Source: RGIG2094 sp045660065 (GTDB lineage: Bacteria; Bacillota; Clostridia; RGIG6154). Taken from it: a DNA stretch of 17,534 nucleotides. This document shows positions 8,652-14,491 of this stretch, piece after piece. The translations under genes and the position numbers were made by a program. The notes below the pieces were generated by a model. That model saw nothing but the letters and a program-made list of their open reading frames with translations. It had not been told where the DNA came from and did no database searches. Location of the stretch: contig JAZRDC010000092.1 of assembly GCA_045660065.1 (NCBI GenBank), positions 1-17,534 of the forward strand, in the 5' to 3' direction. Position 1 is the first letter of the stretch; each line of letters opens with the position of its first letter.

Positions 8652-9992
8652 TTAATTTACCAGATCATTAATCCATTTTTTTGATTTAAAACGCCTGTAA
8701 CCAACAATGCCCTTAACTGCCTCTTCACTGTTTAATGCAATAATAACAATCAAGGCAGGAAGTTTTAACAAAAGACCTGTTACAAACACAGACGGCACAC
8801 CAATAAGCCAAACCGCACACACATCTAAAATAAGGCAGTAAAGCGTATCTCCGCCACTTCTTAAAACACCAACAATATTAACATAATTGAACATTTTAAA
8901 AGGCATCGCGATTGAAAGCACAATTAAAAACTGCCAAGCATAACTTTTTGCAACCTCAGAAATGTTATAAGGAAGCAAAACAACATTTGAAAGTAAAATC
9001 AAAACAATGCCGATTACTGCACCAAAAGCAACGCTTAGTGTTATAAATCTCTTTGAATAGAGCCATGCAGAATCTTTATTTCCCTCGCCTATTTTTTTAC
9101 CTACCATAACCGCTGCAGCACCGCCAACGCCAAAGCAAAGAGAAGTTAAAATCTGCTCTGTGTTTTTAGCAATCTGATTTGCCGCAACAATCTCTCGTCC
9201 AATTCTTCCGAAAACTGCGTTGTATGTACTCATACCAAGTCCCCACATTGTTTCGTTCAAAATAACAGGGGTAACTTTAGCAAGATATTTTCCAAAAAAA
9301 TCTTTGTTGAATTTAAAGTCAACGGCTTTAATTGCAACAATACTTTTTTTACCGTAAATATAAATAACAAAAATTATAACTTCAACGCCTCTTGCAATAA
9401 CCGTTGCAACTGCAGCACCTTTTGCTCCAAGTGCAGGGAAACCGAAGTGTCCGAAAATAAAGCAATAGTTCATCACGGTATTTACCAAAAGTGCACAAGC
9501 GGTTATTATAAGCGGAATATGTGCTTTTTCTACTGATCTTAACGCTACTGCAAAGCAAAAACTTACTGCAAACATCGGGTAGCAAAATGCTGCGATTTTA
9601 AGATACTCGGCACCAAGTGCAATAATTTCGGGATCGTTTGTAAATATTTTAAGGCAACTTTCCGGGAATATTGCGGCTAAAATACAAAAAACAACAGAAG
9701 TCAAAAAACACATAACAACCGAATATGCAACAGGTTTTCTGAGCCCTTTATAATCCCCTTTACCGAAAAATTGTGCAACAAAAACCGAAGTTCCGCTTGC
9801 CACACCAAAAACAACAAGAGAAAATATAAAAAACACCTGATTTCCAAGCCCTACCGCTGCCACAGGTAAGTCCCCCAAAGAACCTATCATGATAGTGTCT
9901 AACATATTTAAAAAAGACATTAAGAGATTCTGAAGTGCAATAGGTGTTGCAACTTTTAAAAGTTGTGAAAAAAACTCTTTATCTTTAAACAT
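8652..9992 (-). CDS. MATE-family multidrug/metabolite efflux transporter
   Basis: This is a polytopic inner-membrane antiporter of the MATE family, which exports cationic compounds using Na+ or H+ gradients. It has 446 residues, about twelve hydrophobic segments, and the typical N-terminal blocks ATPIALQNLLMSFLNMLDTI, AAVGLGNQVFFIF and ASGTSVFVAQFFGKGD. The second half repeats the pattern (GLGMSTYNAVFGRIG, VGGAAAVMVGKKIGEGN). The frame continues upstream to an ATG at 10010 and a TTG at 10022, but AAAGGA lies 7 bases before the ATG at 9992. The promoter at 10029-10057 predicts a transcript start near 10022, which would leave the other starts leaderless, so 9992 is chosen. It is the first gene of the polA operon. 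The substrate is not predictable; the following pyridoxal kinase gene gives no firm clue. Confidence 0.92.
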   Translation of the reverse strand: MFKDKEFFSQLLKVATPIALQNLLMSFLNMLDTIMIGSLGDLPVAAVGLGNQVFFIFSLVVFGVASGTSVFVAQFFGKGDYKGLRKPVAYSVVMCFLTSVVFCILAAIFPESCLKIFTNDPEIIALGAEYLKIAAFCYPMFAVSFCFAVALRSVEKAHIPLIITACALLVNTVMNYCFIFGHFGFPALGAKGAAVATVIARGVEVIIFVIYIYGKKSIVAIKAVDFKFNKDFFGKYLAKVTPVILNETMWGLGMSTYNAVFGRIGREIVAANQIAKNTEQILTSLCFGVGGAAAVMVGKKIGEGNKDSAWLYSKRFITLSVAFGAVIGIVLILLSNVVLLPYNISEVAKSYAWQFLIVLSIAMPFKMFNYVNIVGVLRSGGDTLYCLILDVCAVWLIGVPSVFVTGLLLKLPALIVIIALNSEEAVKGIVGYRRFKSKKWINDLVN

Positions 9993-10028
9993 TTCGTAAT
10001 CCTTTCGCATATAATTCTTCAATATAAT

Positions 10029-10057
10029 ATTGTACCATTTTAACAGTCATTTGTCAA
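10029..10057 (-). promoter_or_regulatory. Near-consensus promoter for the MATE-polA operon
   Basis: On the minus strand, consensus TTGACA (10052-10057) is followed by a 17-base spacer and TACAAT (10029-10034). TG one base before the -10 box makes it an extended -10. Predicted start of transcription is near 10022, about 30 bases ahead of the chosen ATG at 9992. This is one of the strongest promoters in the window. No other convincing promoter was seen before 585, so it probably serves all seven genes down to the M18 aminopeptidase. Confidence 0.85.
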
Positions 10058-10081
10058 TGAAACTGACTTTGTTTTTAAAGC

Positions 10082-10116
10082 AAAAAAAGACTGCTTCACG
10101 GGGATACGTGAAGCAG
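10082..10116 (-). terminator. Strong intrinsic terminator ahead of the MATE promoter
   Basis: There is a perfect 10-bp GC-containing stem, with arms CTGCTTCACG and CGTGAAGCAG and a 6-base loop (TATCCC on the minus strand). On the minus strand it is followed by TC and seven T residues (10088-10082). It ends transcription coming from the mecA side or from the small-RNA promoter at 10196. The plus strand has no T-run after the stem, so it works in one direction. Confidence 0.88.
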
Positions 10117-10190
10117 CCAAAAAAAAGATAGGGATGAATATATAAAAAAGATATTAGCTTATGTTAAGTTGTGGTCTTTGCTTTCCACAG
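10082..10190 (-). ncRNA. Candidate small RNA with two AUCCC motifs
   Basis: A TATAAT box (10196-10201, minus strand) predicts a transcript starting near 10190 and ending at the strong terminator, about 110 nucleotides with no credible open frame. The 5' end can form a short TGTGG/CCACA hairpin. A U-rich, probably single-stranded middle holds AUCCCUAU, and the terminator loop shows UAUCCC. Short C-rich motifs in loops are typical of Firmicute small RNAs that pair with ribosome sites. The alternative is simply a long mecA 3' untranslated region. The -35 region is poor, so expression is uncertain. No known RNA family was recognised. Confidence 0.35.
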
Positions 10191-10195
10191 TTATT

Positions 10196-10201
10196 ATTAT
10201 A
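10196..10201 (-). promoter_or_regulatory. Possible -10 box for the small RNA
   Basis: A perfect TATAAT stands on the minus strand without a good -35 at 16-18 bases. Its upstream region is extremely AT-rich, and an inverted TTAACAA repeat (10213-10238) occupies the -35 position, so an activator or UP-like element could compensate. Chance occurrence in AT-rich DNA is also possible. Confidence 0.35.
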
Positions 10202-10335
10202 CACACCATTTATTAACAATTTATGAATATTTTGTTAACTTTTTACTATTTTTTTGATTTTTTTGTTAAAAACCGCAAAAATGTACCCATTTTTTTGTTT
10301 TGAGCATAATTTTATGTCAAAAAAATGTCCAAAAA
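10202..10335. other. AT-rich non-coding stretch with TTAACAA/TTGTTAA repeats
   Basis: Between mecA and the candidate small RNA lies about 130 bases of very AT-rich DNA. TTAACAA (10213-10219) and TTGTTAA (10232-10238) form a 7-bp inverted repeat with a 12-base gap. A further TTGTTAA is at 10263-10269. Only open frames of 13-16 codons without ribosome sites occur here, and I do not regard them as genes. No hairpin with a T-run follows mecA directly. Confidence 0.5.
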
Positions 10336-10875
10336 TCAGAAAAATTTTTTAATCAATACCTCTTTTGCGTGATTTTTTATAATAATTTTCCCATGTTCTG
10401 ATAAAAATAATGAACTTATATCTGTTTTATCACCATATTCTGTTAACATTTTACACAAATTTTCAAAATATTTTTCGCAAAATTCAACATATTCTACGAA
10501 AAAATAAAACTTTTCTTTCATAAAATAAAGCGATGACAAAATTTTGTACCTTTTTATCATAAAGCAGGCATCAAGCAAATTTTCAAAATCATCAAATACA
10601 AACACGCCTGTTTTTTTAGCCGTACTTTCAGAGTCTGCAATCCCTGCGCTTATAATAAGGTCGCCGTCTACAACAGGCATAAGTACAATATTGAGCATTT
10701 TGTTATTTATGTTAAATTGTGCAAGTTCACTTATGGTCTTAAATATCTTTTTAATCTTTATAACCGAACTTTCGCTTCCATCTACAATATCGTCTATTGT
10801 AACATTCTCCTTTTGCAAATCGTTTTTTGTTAAATATACATTTAACCTTTTGTTGTCTATTACTTTATATTTCAT
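10336..10875 (-). CDS. mecA: MecA-type adaptor protein for ClpC
   Basis: MecA-family proteins bind substrates and deliver them to the ClpC ATPase for unfolding or degradation; in Bacillus they control competence through ComK. The 179-residue protein has the family N-terminal pattern (MKYKVIDNKRLNVYLTKNDL, then a helix, then NIVLMPVVDGDLII, about 1-78). A short linker (79-90) follows, and then the C-terminal domain (about 91-179) with VFVFDDFENLLDAC, SSLYFMKEKFYFFVEY and the late block LSEHGKIIIKNHAKEVL. The linker is shorter than in Bacillus MecA, so the whole protein is shorter than the usual 200-220 residues. The ribosome site AAGGAGG stands 7 bases before the ATG. The gene has its own -10 box and is flanked by a terminator on its 5' side, so it is probably monocistronic. 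No clpC or competence gene is nearby; the target is unknown. Confidence 0.85.
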   Translation of the reverse strand: MKYKVIDNKRLNVYLTKNDLQKENVTIDDIVDGSESSVIKIKKIFKTISELAQFNINNKMLNIVLMPVVDGDLIISAGIADSESTAKKTGVFVFDDFENLLDACFMIKRYKILSSLYFMKEKFYFFVEYVEFCEKYFENLCKMLTEYGDKTDISSLFLSEHGKIIIKNHAKEVLIKKFF

Positions 10876-10901
10876 CCTTTCCCCTCCTTATATATATGAA
10901 A

Positions 10902-10907
10902 ATTATA
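10902..10907 (-). promoter_or_regulatory. -10 box for mecA
   Basis: A perfect TATAAT on the minus strand lies about 27 bases before the mecA ATG and just ahead of the AAGGAGG ribosome site. The hexamer 17 bases upstream (TTTATT) is a weak -35 match. Placement between the upstream terminator and the start codon supports it. Confidence 0.6.
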
Positions 10908-10960
10908 CACTTTTCTTTTAAAAAAATAAATGCAAAATTTATTCATATTAAAGGAGATTT

Positions 10961-11000
10961 TAGATTAAAAAACAAAAAATACCGTTTTAAAAAACGGTAT
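10961..11000 (-). terminator. Intrinsic terminator overlapping the phosphopantetheinyl transferase stop codon
   Basis: A perfect 10-bp inverted repeat, ATACCGTTTT (10979-10988) and AAAACGGTAT (10991-11000), is followed on the minus strand by TTTTTG and a further run of six T residues. The stem includes the last codons and the TAA at 10989-10987. It closes the lysA operon and insulates mecA. Confidence 0.85.
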
Positions 11001-11583
11001 CTAAATCTATTAACATTGGTTTTTCAAATCCGCCTTCTTTTGCACATACACAAAAGTGCAGATTATCATTTAACATAAAATCGTTAAAAACATAGTTCTT
11101 TTCATTTTCTTTTGTGCAATAAATTTCACCTGAAAGTTTATACACACTTTCTTTTCTGCACCAGATATCAAAAAACTCTTTTTTATTTTCCTTACTGCTT
11201 ATAACCGAAGTTCTTTCTTTTTCAGAAAAAAATCTTTCGGATATTTTCAAATTCACATCTTTTTCAATCTGAATATCGCACCCTGAAGGATGTTTTCCAA
11301 AACTTATTGCAGCATATCCTTTTGTATGGGAAATGCTGAAATAAAAATCTCCCCCCGGAATGTAAGGCTTTCCTTTTTCGTTGTAAACAACCTTACTAAT
11401 ATCTGCTCCTGCCTCTTTTGAGGCAATATTAAGCAAAAGTGCGCCACCTAAGGAACACACTTTCGCATTTAAATCCGATATTTTTTGCACGTGCCTTTTT
11501 AAATTGTCAGGCAACACATTTAAATATGCATCAGGATTTTTATATATACTATCCGTTGATGCATAGTAACTCTTAATTTTCAC
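10987..11583 (-). CDS. 4'-phosphopantetheinyl transferase, Sfp type
   Basis: This predicts a Mg2+-dependent enzyme that moves the 4'-phosphopantetheine arm of CoA onto a serine of carrier proteins in fatty-acid, polyketide or peptide synthetases. The 198-residue protein has the Sfp-family blocks GKPYIPGGDFYFSISHT (71-87), GCDIQIEKD (101-109, D103) and FFSEKERTSVI followed by IWCRKESVYKL (140-150, E145 and K149). The usual G-x-D-x-E motif reads G-C-D-I-Q here, so the second acidic ligand is a Gln. Known Sfp-like enzymes vary at this point, so activity is still likely. The frame runs upstream to 11673, but those residues overlap gerW and do not resemble the family. The GTG at 11583 gives the expected MKIKSYY start with a weak GGA-type site, overlapping gerW by 11 bases. 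The carrier-protein target is not in the window. Confidence 0.87.
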   Translation of the reverse strand: MKIKSYYASTDSIYKNPDAYLNVLPDNLKRHVQKISDLNAKVCSLGGALLLNIASKEAGADISKVVYNEKGKPYIPGGDFYFSISHTKGYAAISFGKHPSGCDIQIEKDVNLKISERFFSEKERTSVISSKENKKEFFDIWCRKESVYKLSGEIYCTKENEKNYVFNDFMLNDNLHFCVCAKEGGFEKPMLIDLDTVF

Positions 11584-11959
11584 TTTCCGCTTTAGGTTTA
11601 GAGAAAATTCCGCAGATTTTATTGATAGCGCCAGGAATGTAGTCAACAAGTTTTGAAACTGCATCGTCGCCATCCATTGGAAGAAGTTTTACATTATCCT
11701 TATTTGCAACCAAAAATGCAACAGGAGTGATTGTAACACCTGCACCAACACCACCTGCAAAAGGATTTGAATTTTCAGGGTGTTTACCTGAATATTCTCC
11801 GCCACCTGCAGCCAAGCCGAAACTTACCTTTGATACAGGAATAATAACACTACCGTCTTCTGCAACAACAGGATTTCCCACAATTGTGTTAACATCCACC
11901 ATTGTTTTCAAATTCTCCATTGCAGTATTCATAATACCGTTAATTGGATGATCTGTCAT
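11573..11959 (-). CDS. gerW: GerW/YtfJ-family sporulation protein
   Basis: The 128-residue protein matches the GerW (YtfJ) family, whose Bacillus member is made in the forespore and is needed for normal germination. Diagnostic stretches are HPINGIMNTAMENLKTMVDV (4-23), NTIVGNPVVAEDGSVIIPVS (24-43), the KVSFGLAAGGGEYSG block (44-58), then a glycine-rich GGVGAGVTITPVAFL (69-83). There is no signal peptide or membrane segment. It directly follows the DUF2953 gene, as ytfJ follows ytfI in Bacillus, which supports both calls. The ribosome site is GAGG about 11 bases before the ATG, a slightly long spacing. It suggests an endospore former, though gerW-like genes also occur in some lineages that may not sporulate. 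Confidence 0.92.
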   Translation of the reverse strand: MTDHPINGIMNTAMENLKTMVDVNTIVGNPVVAEDGSVIIPVSKVSFGLAAGGGEYSGKHPENSNPFAGGVGAGVTITPVAFLVANKDNVKLLPMDGDDAVSKLVDYIPGAINKICGIFSKPKAESEN

Positions 11960-11962
11960 AAT

Positions 11963-12535
11963 TTACACTTCCTCTTTTTTATTGAAAATTTTCACCAATC
12001 TCAAAAACACAGGGGCAAAAAACATTGCACGAATAACAACTTCGATTTTTGCCTCAAATTCCTGCACTTTATTATCAAAATCAGGAATTACCTCAAGTTT
12101 CTGATTTCTGATTTTATAAAAATTTCTTATATAAGCGGCAAATCCGTTGATAACCCCGTATACAATGCCTGAATAAATTCCTGTAACTGCCGCATCACCA
12201 AGGCCGAATTTATATCTTGCCTCTATATTTCTAATTATAGCATATTTTTTTGTTTTTTCAACAATCTGAAATAAAATTTCTTTTAAAAACTCAAAATTTT
12301 CTTTCAGCAAAGTAATATAGTCTGTATCAGACTTCTTTTCTTCTCCTTGCTGATTTTCATTTTGCTTCGCAGATTTTACTGATGCCTTATTTTCCCTGTC
12401 ATATATTTTTATTCCATAAACAAAAATTTTCATTTTTGTTTTCCCGGAATATTCCACAACCACCCTTACGGGCAAAAGCGCAATAATCGCCGAAAGCAAA
12501 AGTATTATACCCAGAATTATAAAAATAATTTTCAT
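11963..12535 (-). CDS. DUF2953 (YtfI-like) membrane-anchored protein
   Basis: The 190-residue protein has one strong N-terminal membrane segment (residues 3-22), then a short beta-like part (about 23-48). A charged, Lys/Glu/Gln-rich linker follows (about 50-72), and then a C-terminal helical region with a weakly hydrophobic stretch near 115-135 (GDAAVTGIYSGIVYGVINGF). This is the character of DUF2953, called YtfI in Bacillus and of unknown function. Its place directly before gerW is conserved in many Firmicutes and is the main support. The start overlaps the scpB stop as ATGA, with GGAG 7 bases upstream. No catalytic motif was recognised. A role together with GerW in spore or germination biology is only an inference from linkage. 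Confidence 0.8.
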   Translation of the reverse strand: MKIIFIILGIILLLSAIIALLPVRVVVEYSGKTKMKIFVYGIKIYDRENKASVKSAKQNENQQGEEKKSDTDYITLLKENFEFLKEILFQIVEKTKKYAIIRNIEARYKFGLGDAAVTGIYSGIVYGVINGFAAYIRNFYKIRNQKLEVIPDFDNKVQEFEAKIEVVIRAMFFAPVFLRLVKIFNKKEEV

Positions 12536-13098
12536 ACATTTTCTCCGGTTTCTTCCGATTGTTCTTCCAAATCCTCAATAGTAAGCTGAATTGCTTCCAT
12601 ATCAGGAATATCTTCTAAATTTTTAAGTCCGAAAACTTTCAAAAACTCCTTTGTTGTTCCGTAAAGAATCGGTCTTCCGGGAGCATCGAGTCTTCCCACT
12701 TCTTCAACAATTTCACGAGCCACAAGTTTTTCCAATGGCCCGAAACTGTCAACACCTCTGATTTTATCAATAGTTGCTCTTGTTACAGGCTGATTATACG
12801 CAATAATAGATAAAACTTCCAAGGCCGCATTCGAAAGATTATTTGGCTTTTTACTACCTGCAAAAATCTCTAAATATTCTTTATATTCAGGACGGGTGGA
12901 AAGTTGAAAATCATCACCAAAACGAATAATTTTCAATCCTCGTGAGTCGTAATTATATCTGTCTGCAAAACTTACAAGAATTTTTTCCATTTTGCTTTCA
13001 GGCAAATTAAACACTTCTGCAAATCTTTTGATTTCAACACTTTCTCCTGACACAAACAGAATTGCCTCAGCAGCATTTTCAATTGTTTTTATATCCAT
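12532..13098 (-). CDS. scpB: Segregation and condensation protein B
   Basis: ScpB binds the ScpA kleisin as a dimer and completes the SMC-ScpAB condensin, which compacts and separates chromosomes. The 188-residue protein has the two winged-helix layout. The first is residues 5-75 (IENAAEAILFVSGESVEIKR, FAEVFNLPESKM). The second carries the family signature AALEVLSIIAYNQPVTRATI (about 92-111), GVDSFGPLEKLV, and the end of the domain YGTTKEFLKVFGL with an acidic tail. Length is typical. GGGAG lies 6 bases before the ATG, inside the last codons of scpA. The stop overlaps the next start. No SMC gene is in the window. Confidence 0.97.
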   Translation of the reverse strand: MDIKTIENAAEAILFVSGESVEIKRFAEVFNLPESKMEKILVSFADRYNYDSRGLKIIRFGDDFQLSTRPEYKEYLEIFAGSKKPNNLSNAALEVLSIIAYNQPVTRATIDKIRGVDSFGPLEKLVAREIVEEVGRLDAPGRPILYGTTKEFLKVFGLKNLEDIPDMEAIQLTIEDLEEQSEETGENV

Positions 13099-13099
13099 A

Positions 13100-13825
13100 T
13101 TATTCTCCCTGACTGCTTAAAACTATTCTGTCTCCCACCGACTCAAAACCTACTTCATTGTTTCTTACAAGTTCTAAAACTGCTAAAAAGATAGCAACTA
13201 TCTCACTTCTTGATTTTGCTTCTGTAAACAAATCATCAAATGAAATCTGACCGCTCAACCTAAGTGCAGTTGTTACAGATTTCATTTTTGATTTAACCGA
13301 TACAGGCTCTCTACCAACCATTCCTGAAAACAACATTTTTGATGGTGGAAGTTTGTCCTCAAAGCGTTTCATAACTTTTTCAAAGGCTTTGGTGAGTGCG
13401 TCAATTTCCATAGGTGCATTTACATTTATTTTAAATTCATCTGTATTTACAGAGTTTTTAAAATATAAAAAGTCGCAGATGTTTTTTCTGTCTGAAAAAA
13501 ACTTTGAAACTTCTTTATATTTTTTATATTCAACAAGATTCTGTATAAGTTCTTGTCTTGGATCTTCCTCTTCTTCCCCTTCAAGTTCATCATGTTTAGG
13601 CAAAAGCATTTTTGATTTTATATACAAAAGCCTTGCTGCCATAACTAAAAACTCACTTGAAATTTCAAGGTCGTTGGTTTCCATAAGTTTAAGGTATTCC
13701 ATATATTGCTCAGTTATAATGCTTACGGGAATATCATAAATACTCACTTTATTCTTTTGTATCAAAAAAAGCAAAAGGTCTAAAGGCCCTTCGAAAACCT
13801 CCAGTTTAAAAGAAAGTTTTTCCAT
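13100..13825 (-). CDS. scpA: Segregation and condensation protein A (kleisin)
   Basis: ScpA bridges the SMC heads in bacterial condensin. The 241-residue protein begins with the family signature VFEGPLDLLLFLIQKNKVSI (9-28). The N-terminal helical SMC-neck-binding domain follows (to about 80, including ARLLYIKSKMLLP). A middle ScpB-binding region with an acidic EGEEEEDPRQ stretch (about 82-92) is next, and the C-terminal winged helix covers about 180-240 (FDDLFTEAKSRSEIVAIFLA, VLELVRNNEV). Length is normal. The ATG abuts the stop codon of the M50 protease gene (TAAATG), with AGGAG 8 bases upstream. Its place between a site-2 protease gene and scpB is a common Firmicute arrangement. Confidence 0.97.
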   Translation of the reverse strand: MEKLSFKLEVFEGPLDLLLFLIQKNKVSIYDIPVSIITEQYMEYLKLMETNDLEISSEFLVMAARLLYIKSKMLLPKHDELEGEEEEDPRQELIQNLVEYKKYKEVSKFFSDRKNICDFLYFKNSVNTDEFKINVNAPMEIDALTKAFEKVMKRFEDKLPPSKMLFSGMVGREPVSVKSKMKSVTTALRLSGQISFDDLFTEAKSRSEIVAIFLAVLELVRNNEVGFESVGDRIVLSSQGE

Positions 13826-14491
13826 TTAAAATACTCCTAAAATAAAATCAATTATTTTCATATATCCTGAAAGTAAAAGTCCTTGTAAAAAGCCTAAAAA
13901 TGATGAAAAAATGTTATTAAGCGGTCTTATTGCAAAAACAAGCAATAATACCAAAGAACCATATCTTTCAAAACTTAAATACTTATATTTTGCACCGCCT
14001 TTTAAAAATTCACCAAGAATTTTTGAACCGTCAAGAGGCGGAATCGGTATAAGATTAAAAACTCCCAGACCAATATTTAAATAAACGAGTGTTATTAAAA
14101 ATGTCGCTAAAATCTGCATAGGATAGTTTGAAACAACCAACACAGATACCAAAAACATAGAAACAAATGCCAGTATAAAATTAGATACAGGGCCTGCCAG
14201 ACTTACGATTATTATATCTCTTTTTCTGTTTTTAAAGTTAAAGGAATTAACAGGAACAGGTTTTGCCCAGCCAAATTTAAAAACCACAAGACAAAGAGCA
14301 CCAATCCAGTCAATATGCTTTAAGGGATTAAGAGAAAGTCTGCCGTAAATTTTTGCAGTATCGTCTCCGCATTTATATGCAGCAAAGCCATGAGAAACTT
14401 CGTGCATGGTAATCGAAACCACAGCCGCAAGAACTGTTATTAAAACATCTAAAATTCTAAGTAGCACTCCCCAGTTTAAAATATCTGTCAT
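13826..14491 (-). CDS. Site-2 protease family (M50) membrane metalloprotease
   Basis: This predicts an intramembrane zinc metalloprotease, of the small site-2 type often found beside scpA. The 221-residue protein has five to six hydrophobic segments. The first carries HEVSH (H30, E31, H34), the HExxH zinc and catalytic motif. The third zinc ligand is D154 in NLIPIPPLDGSK. A typical SLAGPVSNF block lies at 97-105. There is no PDZ domain, unlike RseP or RasP, so it belongs to the short subfamily. Physiological substrates for this subfamily are not established. The ATG directly abuts the lysA stop (TAAATG), with GGAGG 5 bases before it inside the lysA end, so translation is probably coupled. Confidence 0.94.
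   Translation of the reverse strand: MTDILNWGVLLRILDVLITVLAAVVSITMHEVSHGFAAYKCGDDTAKIYGRLSLNPLKHIDWIGALCLVVFKFGWAKPVPVNSFNFKNRKRDIIIVSLAGPVSNFILAFVSMFLVSVLVVSNYPMQILATFLITLVYLNIGLGVFNLIPIPPLDGSKILGEFLKGGAKYKYLSFERYGSLVLLLVFAIRPLNNIFSSFLGFLQGLLLSGYMKIIDFILGVF

Noticed and set aside
9993..10022. Upstream starts (TTG at 10022, ATG at 10010) for the MATE protein
   Set aside because: The promoter predicts transcription beginning near 10022, and the ribosome site AAAGGA fits only the ATG at 9992.
10180..10192. A DnaA-box-like TTTCCACAG near the small-RNA start
   Set aside because: It is a single imperfect copy with no cluster of boxes and no dnaA/dnaN genes nearby; not evidence for an origin.
10211..10335. 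Very short minus-strand open frames (13-16 codons) after mecA
   Set aside because: They lack ribosome sites, have low-complexity Lys/Phe content caused by A/T runs, and show no recognisable peptide type.
11584..11673. N-terminal extension of the phosphopantetheinyl transferase frame
   Set aside because: It lies in the gerW coding region, does not resemble the family N-terminus, and has no ribosome site of its own.
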